Source: Acidobacteriota bacterium
GTDB lineage: Bacteria; Acidobacteriota; Vicinamibacteria; Vicinamibacterales; UBA2999
Length of the DNA stretch: 64,000 nt
Direction of reading: 5' to 3'
NCBI GenBank assembly: GCA_030697165.1
Contig: JAUYQQ010000008.1
Coordinates: 253,001 to 317,000, forward strand
Every line of letters begins with the position of its first letter. The stretch's first letter is position 1. The notes under the pieces are model-generated. The model saw only the letters and a program-made list of their open reading frames with translations, was not told the origin of the DNA and did no database searches. Made by a program: the position numbers and the translations under genes. This document shows, piece by piece, positions 59,244-64,000 of the stretch.

Positions 59244-60663
59244 CGAGCACCGTCAGCACCTCGAGACGGCCAATCCACATCGCCGCCGTCAGCGTGATCC
59301 GGCTTACCGGGTGAAGGTCGGCGAAGTGACCCATCGGGCCGACGGCGCCGAAGCCGGGGCCGACGTTGCCCAGGCAGGCCGCCGTCGCCGAAATGCCGGT
59401 CACGATGTCGGCGCCGAAGAGGATCACGATCATCGAACACACCGCGAACGTCAGCAGGTAGAACAGGAAGAACACGATCACGCCCTGCAGCACGCTGGGC
59501 TGCACGACCCGTCCGCCGAGCTTGACCGGCAGCACGGCGCGGGGGTGCAGCATGCGCCGCAGTTCCTGCATGGTGAACTTCGCGAGCAACAGGTGGCGGA
59601 CGACCTTGGGGCCGCCGCCGGCCGACCCGGCGCAACCGCCAATGAACATCAGTCCAAGGAGCACGGTTTTTGCCTGCTGGCTCCACAGCTCGAAGTCCAC
59701 GCTGGCGTATCCGGTGGTCGTCAGGATCGACAGCACCTGGAACAGCGAAGTGCGGAGGTTGGCGCCCGCGGACATGGCGTTCCAGAGAATGAACACCAGC
59801 GCGACAGTCGCGAGGACAATCACGCCCGTGTAGGCGCGCAGTTCCTCGTCGCGCAGCACCAACTGAATGCTGCGCTGCGCCAGCGCCCGGTACTGCAGGG
59901 CGAAGTTCGCGCCCGCCAGGAACATGAACCCGATGATCACCCACTCGGCGGTGGGGTTGTTGTAGCCGGCGATCGACTGCGGGTGAGGTGAGAAGCCGCC
60001 GGCGGCCAGCGTCGTGAACGCGTGACAGATCGAATCGAACCACGAGAAACCCGCCCACCTCAGTGCGAGGGTCTGCAGGATGGTGAGGCCGGCGTACACC
60101 CGCCACAGCAGCGACGCGGTGCGGCGGATTTGCGGGCTCACCTTCTCATCGTCCGGGCCCGACGCTTCGGCGAAGAAGATCTCGCGGCCGCCAATCGCCA
60201 GGCGCGGCAACACCGCGACAAACAGGGCGATCACGCCCATGCCGCCGAGCCACTGCGTCATCGATCGCCAGAAGAAAAGGCCCTGTCCGTAGAGCGAGAA
60301 GTCGCGCAAGACGGTCGCGCCGGTGGTGGTCAGGCCCGACATCGACTCGAACATCGCGTCGATCGGGCTCAGGCCCACCCATAAATACGGGAGGGCCGCG
60401 GACCAGGAGATGAACAGCCACGACAGCGAGACGACCGCCAGGCCCTCGACCCGGCGCATGCGTTCAATGGCCTGCTCGGCGTCGACGCCACCGGCGCGGC
60501 GCATGGCCTGGCCGATTGCCGTCGTGACCGCACCAGACACCAGGAAAGCGATCGCGTCCGCGCGCTCGCCGTAGGCCAGGGCAATCGCCGCCGGCGCCGC
60601 GAACATCACGCCAAAGACGCGGATGATGAGGCCGCAGACGTGAACGACGAGCGACAGCCTCAT
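59179..60663 (-). CDS. trkH: TrkH potassium uptake channel subunit
   Basis: A 494-aa membrane protein with the four-fold M1-P-M2 layout of TrkH/KtrB. Selectivity loops are visible: SMSGLTTTGATVLRDFSLYG (P1), HAFTTLAAGGFSPHPQSI (P2), SILTTTGYASVDFELW (P3) and TAACLGNVGPGFGAVGPMGH (P4), each with its glycine. It moves K+ across the inner membrane, gated by TrkA. Its start is 6 bases after the trkA stop. Its 3' end overlaps the MFS gene. Confidence 0.96.
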   Translation of the reverse strand: MRLSLVVHVCGLIIRVFGVMFAAPAAIALAYGERADAIAFLVSGAVTTAIGQAMRRAGGVDAEQAIERMRRVEGLAVVSLSWLFISWSAALPYLWVGLSPIDAMFESMSGLTTTGATVLRDFSLYGQGLFFWRSMTQWLGGMGVIALFVAVLPRLAIGGREIFFAEASGPDDEKVSPQIRRTASLLWRVYAGLTILQTLALRWAGFSWFDSICHAFTTLAAGGFSPHPQSIAGYNNPTAEWVIIGFMFLAGANFALQYRALAQRSIQLVLRDEELRAYTGVIVLATVALVFILWNAMSAGANLRTSLFQVLSILTTTGYASVDFELWSQQAKTVLLGLMFIGGCAGSAGGGPKVVRHLLLAKFTMQELRRMLHPRAVLPVKLGGRVVQPSVLQGVIVFFLFYLLTFAVCSMIVILFGADIVTGISATAACLGNVGPGFGAVGPMGHFADLHPVSRITLTAAMWIGRLEVLTVLVILRPEAWRSGRWSSGERAAS

Positions 60664-60669
60664 CGCGAA

Positions 60670-62010
60670 CTACGCACCCGTGCCGCTGAAGTAGGCCTGC
60701 ACCCGGGGCGCCGCCGCGCGCGTGCAGAAGACGAGGATGCGATCGCCGGGATCGATGCGGTCGTCGCCCCGCGGCACAATCGCGTGGTCGCCGCGCAGGA
60801 TGGCGGCGACGATGACATCTTCGGGCGTGCCGATGCCCTTGAGCTGCCGCGGCTCGAAGTCCTTCGACACGGTCAGCTCGAGTACGCGCGCTTCACCGTG
60901 CTCGAGCACGGCCAGCAGGCTGGAGGTGCCGCCGGAAATCTGGTGCAGGATCGCCGCCACCGCGGCGCCGCGCGCCGAGAGCGCCACGTCGATGCCGACC
61001 CGTTCGAACAGGCGGAGATTGCCAGGGCGGCTGACCCGGGTCACGATCTTCGGAACACCGAGCTGGCGTCCGAGCAGCGACGCCAGCAGGTTGCGCTCGT
61101 CGTTGTCGATCACGCACACCAGCACATCGCTATGGCCGACATCCTCGGACTCGAGGAACTCCAGGTCGGTGCCGTCGCCGTTCAACACGAGGGTGTGCTT
61201 CAGCCGCGCGGCCAGCAGGGCGCCCCGTTCCTGGCCACGCTCGACAATCCGCACGTCAACGTTGTCGGCCTTCTCGAGGCGTTCGGCCACCTCGAGACCG
61301 ACGTCGCCGCCGCCGATGATGGTGACGCGTTGACGCCCCTGGTTGGCGCCCGGCTGGACGATCTTCTGGACCTCGCGCATGGCCTCGGGCGTGCCCATCA
61401 GGATGACCTTGTCGCCCGCTGCCAACTGCGTCGCGCCGCGCGGCACGAACAGCCTGCCGCCGCGCTTGACGGCGACGATCAGCGACCCGCGCGGCAAGTG
61501 CAACGCGCCCACCGGGGCGGCCACCAGCGGCGACGAGTCGTCCAGCTTGTATTCGAGCAGCCGGACCACGCCGCCGGCGAGGACCTCGGCATCGATCGCG
61601 CCCGGCGCGGTGACCACCTGCTCGATATCCACGGCCAGCTGCGCTTCGGGCCACAGCACGCGGTTGATGCCGAAGGGCGCCAGGCCGGCGTTGCTGGACG
61701 AGCCGATGAAGTCGGCGCGCGAAACCAGGCAAATGGTCTCGGGGCTCGAGATGCGGTTCGCGATCGCGCAGGCCACGATGTTGACTTCGTCGAGGCCGGT
61801 GCAGGCAATAAAGAACCCGGCCCCCTTGATGTCGGCGCGCGCCAGCACGTCTTCGCTGGTGCCGCTGCCGTGAACGAAATCGACATCGAGGGACGCGAAG
61901 CGATCCGCGATGGCGGGGTTGTTATCGATGACCGCAATTTCGTGTTCGGCGGCCAGGGCCCGGGCCAGGGCCGACCCCACTTCACCGCCGCCGACAATGA
62001 CTATGCGCAT
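60670..62010 (-). CDS. trkA: TrkA, NAD-binding regulator of TrkH
   Basis: ATG at 62010 gives MRIVIVGGGEVGSALARALA. The 446-aa protein has two tandem RCK units, each with a Rossmann nucleotide fold (GGGEVGS and later RVTIIGGGDVGLEVAERL) and a C-terminal RCK_C domain. A cytoplasmic ring of TrkA gates TrkH in response to ATP/ADP and NAD(H). The gene is preceded by the aldo/keto reductase gene (17 bases), so Trk shares an operon with redox genes. Confidence 0.96.
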   Translation of the reverse strand: MRIVIVGGGEVGSALARALAAEHEIAVIDNNPAIADRFASLDVDFVHGSGTSEDVLARADIKGAGFFIACTGLDEVNIVACAIANRISSPETICLVSRADFIGSSSNAGLAPFGINRVLWPEAQLAVDIEQVVTAPGAIDAEVLAGGVVRLLEYKLDDSSPLVAAPVGALHLPRGSLIVAVKRGGRLFVPRGATQLAAGDKVILMGTPEAMREVQKIVQPGANQGRQRVTIIGGGDVGLEVAERLEKADNVDVRIVERGQERGALLAARLKHTLVLNGDGTDLEFLESEDVGHSDVLVCVIDNDERNLLASLLGRQLGVPKIVTRVSRPGNLRLFERVGIDVALSARGAAVAAILHQISGGTSSLLAVLEHGEARVLELTVSKDFEPRQLKGIGTPEDVIVAAILRGDHAIVPRGDDRIDPGDRILVFCTRAAAPRVQAYFSGTGA

Positions 62011-62027
62011 GGATGACTTCCGACCAT

Positions 62028-63074
62028 TCACTCTACCGGACTGTGGGGTCCGGCGTTGAGGGTATAGCGCATGATCGAGCCGTGCGCGCCGCCCGGTGTC
62101 CGCTCCAGCTCGTAAACGTCGCCTGACGGGCCGGCCGAGCCGGCCTGCGCCGAGGCAATCGTCGCCAGGTCGGCCGGCGTGAGCGTCAGGGCCGCCACCG
62201 TCTGCAGGTCGGCCAGGTGCCGGCCATGGCGCGCCCCGACAATGACGCCGGCCACTTGCGGCCGATCGAGCACCCAGCGCAGCGCGACCGTGCCGATTGT
62301 GACCCCGTGGCGTGTGGCCACGTCGTGTAGTGCGCGCAGCAACCGCTGAAAGCCGTCCCACCCGCCAAACTCATCGATGATTAACCGGTACTTCACGAGC
62401 GATCGGTTATCGAGCGGCGCGGGTGGCGCCGGTCGATCGAGATAGCGGTCCGACAGGAAGCCGCCGGCCAGGCCGCCATAGCACAGCAGCTGAACACCCG
62501 CTTCCTCGCAGAGCGCGCTCATCGCCGTGGCAGGCCTTTGGTCCATCACTGAATACTGGACCTGGTTCGACACGAGGGACACGCCCGCGTCGATCAGCTC
62601 GCGGAGCCGGCGGCTGTCGAAGTTCGTCGCGCCCAGGTTCGCAATCTTGCCGGCACGGCGGCCGTCATCAAGCCATCGCGCCACGTCGACGTAGCGCGGC
62701 ACGGCGTAGTCCCACCAGTGGAACTGGACCAGGTCCAGCTGCGCCACGCCCAGACGCGCCAGCGACCGATCGATAGCGGCCTCGACATCGCGGCGCGTGA
62801 CGGTGGCCAGCGTGTTGAGATCGGGAACGTACTTGGTGTGGACCTGAATCGGCACGCCGCGCCGGCCGCGCCGAAAGGCGCCGATCAGTTCCTCGACGCC
62901 GGTGTAGATGTCGGCGCAGTCGAACGTGGTGATGCCGGCGTCCACGAAGCGCGCCATGTCGTCGAGCGCCGCCGCTCGATCGATCGTGCCATGGCCGCCG
63001 GCCAGCTGCCAGCCGCCTTTGAGGATGCGCGAGATGTCGTATCCCGGTGCGATCGCGATCCGCGGAATGCTCAT
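62028..63074 (-). CDS. Aldo/keto reductase
   Basis: A 348-aa TIM-barrel oxidoreductase. Catalytic residues are all present: Asp in TTFDCADIYTG, Tyr in the same segment, Lys in VHTKYVPD and His in LVQFHWWDY. The NADPH site region is GVIVGARHGRHLADL. It reduces a carbonyl with NAD(P)H; substrate unknown. Its ATG overlaps the stop of the upstream TIGR04076 gene (ATGA). In the same operon as trkA and trkH. Confidence 0.92.
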   Translation of the reverse strand: MSIPRIAIAPGYDISRILKGGWQLAGGHGTIDRAAALDDMARFVDAGITTFDCADIYTGVEELIGAFRRGRRGVPIQVHTKYVPDLNTLATVTRRDVEAAIDRSLARLGVAQLDLVQFHWWDYAVPRYVDVARWLDDGRRAGKIANLGATNFDSRRLRELIDAGVSLVSNQVQYSVMDQRPATAMSALCEEAGVQLLCYGGLAGGFLSDRYLDRPAPPAPLDNRSLVKYRLIIDEFGGWDGFQRLLRALHDVATRHGVTIGTVALRWVLDRPQVAGVIVGARHGRHLADLQTVAALTLTPADLATIASAQAGSAGPSGDVYELERTPGGAHGSIMRYTLNAGPHSPVE

Positions 63075-63415
63075 GCTGGTGGCAGGGGTACGGCCGTCAC
63101 GTCACGATGGCGGAAGGTCCGCTTGCCCAGGCGCGTGATCCGGAACCGCGCGCCGCAGTTGGGATCGGGGCACGCAATATCGGTGTCGGTGGTCATCCAG
63201 TCGTGGGCATGCGTCACCCGCTGCTTGGCGGGCAGCAGCGGCAGCAGCGCCGCCAGCGCGTAGATCGAGAACGCCTGCCCGGCCGGCAGCGTCAGGTTTT
63301 CGCCGCGCACCTCGAACCAATCGCCCGCGGCATGGCTGCAGACCATGGCCCGCTCGGTGGCGATGACTGCCACGCGCAAGTCATACAGCTCGAAGCTGTC
63401 GTCACGATCCGCCAT
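63071..63415 (-). CDS. TIGR04076 family protein
   Basis: ATG at 63415; 114 aa. The family pattern is clear: WFEVRGENLTLPAGQAFSIY, ALAALLPLLPAKQR and the Cys pair in DIACPDPNCGARFRITRLG. The family is small and uncharacterised, with conserved cysteines that could bind metal. It lies first in the operon and is translationally coupled to the aldo/keto reductase, which suggests a shared redox task. Confidence 0.8.
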   Translation of the reverse strand: MADRDDSFELYDLRVAVIATERAMVCSHAAGDWFEVRGENLTLPAGQAFSIYALAALLPLLPAKQRVTHAHDWMTTDTDIACPDPNCGARFRITRLGKRTFRHRDVTAVPLPPA

Positions 63416-63434
63416 GGCGGGTACTATAGCGCCG

Positions 63435-64000
63435 ATGCCGGAAGTGGCAATTGACCGTCCGACTGAAGGCGGGCGCCCCAGTGTCGTGATGCGCGGCGGA
63501 ATCGCCGGCGCCCTGGCGCCGTTCGCAGTATTCCTCGGCGGCGTGGGGTGGCTCGCGTTCATGGGCGCGCCCGACGAACGCGGCTTTTGGCCGATCCTGC
63601 TGGCGGCCATCGCCACCGGCATTGCCCTGGCCCGCGATCGGCACCGCTACTGCGACGCGCTGCTGGCCGGCATGGCCCAGCCGATCGTCATGCTGATGAT
63701 CATGGCCTGGCTGCTCGCCGGCGTGCTCAGCACGTTGCTCGGCGCCGCCGGTTTTGTCGAGGCGCTGATCTGGCTGGCGCGCTCGGCGGGCGTAGGCGGC
63801 GGCGCCTACGTCGCCGCCGCGTTCGTGGTGTGCTGCCTCGTCGCCACCTCCACCGGCACGAGCTTCGGCACCATTATCATTGGCGGGCCGCTGCTCTATC
63901 CGGCCGGCGCGGCGACTGGTGCGGAGCCCGCGATGTTGATCGGCGCCATTCTTGGCGGCGCGACATTCGGCGACAGCATCTCGCCGATTTCCGATACCAC
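63435..64000 (+). CDS. NhaC-type Na+/H+ antiporter, N-terminal part (runs off window)
   Basis: ATG at 63435; the frame is open to the right edge (188 codons). It reads MPEVAIDRPTEGGRPSVVMR, then hydrophobic helices (GGIAGALAPFAVFLGGVGWL, VMLMIMAWLLAGVLSTLLGA, AAFVVCCLVATSTGTSFGTI) and the family signature GGATFGDSISPISDT at the end of the window. NhaC-family proteins exchange sodium, or small organic acids such as lactate or malate, for protons. Divergent from the TIGR04076-aldo/keto reductase-trkAH operon; TATAGT-like sequence lies between. Confidence 0.85.
   Translation, partial: MPEVAIDRPTEGGRPSVVMRGGIAGALAPFAVFLGGVGWLAFMGAPDERGFWPILLAAIATGIALARDRHRYCDALLAGMAQPIVMLMIMAWLLAGVLSTLLGAAGFVEALIWLARSAGVGGGAYVAAAFVVCCLVATSTGTSFGTIIIGGPLLYPAGAATGAEPAMLIGAILGGATFGDSISPISDT

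Noticed and set aside
1-64000. tRNA or rRNA genes, riboswitches and a replication origin
   Set aside because: I saw no cloverleaf with CCA-type end, no rRNA-conserved stretch, no DnaA-box cluster and no riboswitch I could recognise, though a covariance-model search was not possible.

Overview
The window is GC-rich bacterial chromosome with no rRNA or tRNA gene, no CRISPR array and no insertion sequence that I can see. The gene content points to an acidobacterium, most likely class Vicinamibacteria. That placement is an inference from family content, not from a marker gene: several ADOP-type FtsX/MacB permeases (one cut by the left edge, 3326-5812, 40036-42435, and a 19-codon relic at 37753-37809), an adjacent DUF1592/DUF1552 pair, a large zinc protease of the DUF5117 type, secreted PQQ dehydrogenase, creatininase-like and cupin proteins, and many signal peptides.

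Layout. 1-8.4 kb: end of a permease, a PilT/PilU-type pilus ATPase, a PEGA-domain membrane protein, a 54-aa putative zinc protein too small for routine gene calling, a frameshifted remnant, an ADOP permease, an exported fumarylacetoacetate-hydrolase-fold protein, a subclass B3 metallo-beta-lactamase-fold protein and a lipoprotein. 8.4-14.2 kb: AlkA glycosylase overlapping a P-loop kinase, a MarR regulator with an apparently leaderless promoter and embedded operator, YceI, and a large metalloprotease. 14.2-21.3 kb is the most distinctive block: an SbtA-type bicarbonate transporter with its PII-like SbtB and a divergent NhaR-like LysR regulator, then a solute-binding-domain protein, then a compact napDAB nitrate reductase operon ending in a group III truncated hemoglobin and lacking any NapC or NapGH quinol dehydrogenase. 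21.3-26.4 kb: tetR-MFP-RND efflux operon with a TetR-type operator. 26.4-34.7 kb: an archaeal-type ATPase behind a palindrome-rich leaderless promoter, a lipoprotein, zinc-finger thioredoxin, bactofilin, PQQ sugar dehydrogenase, a glycine-zipper protein, an M48 protease, and a two-cupin protein.

34.7-45.8 kb: malate synthase coupled to an exported SAM-methyltransferase-fold protein, a divergent cupin whose signal peptide is encoded by a REP-like hairpin, a decayed Phd/PIN toxin-antitoxin locus joined to a permease relic, an OmpR/histidine-kinase pair, a 40-aa membrane peptide coupled to an ADOP permease, an OB-fold lipoprotein, a creatininase-like protein with altered metal ligands, and a serine beta-lactamase-fold hydrolase. 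45.9-53 kb: a likely four-gene minus-strand cluster (DUF1592 cytochrome-like, DUF1552, ankyrin, sulfite-oxidase-fold). 53.2-64 kb: a second exported methyltransferase-like protein, a decayed PQQ-repeat gene, a PA-domain protease with a small partner, an enolase-superfamily dehydratase, an MFS transporter with an internal nonamer repeat, an operon TIGR04076-aldo/keto reductase-trkA-trkH, and the start of an NhaC-type antiporter running off the right edge.

Two whole-window patterns stand out. First, many gene ends carry a private tandem array of a 7-9 base word, often with inverted copies, starting at or including the stop codon (7.0, 34.7, 49.0, 53.2 kb; also 0.6 and 37.6 kb as hairpins). These look like home-made bidirectional terminators. 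Second, short REP-like palindromes with a CTAAAG/CTTTAG-type centre recur between genes and, once, inside a coding region.
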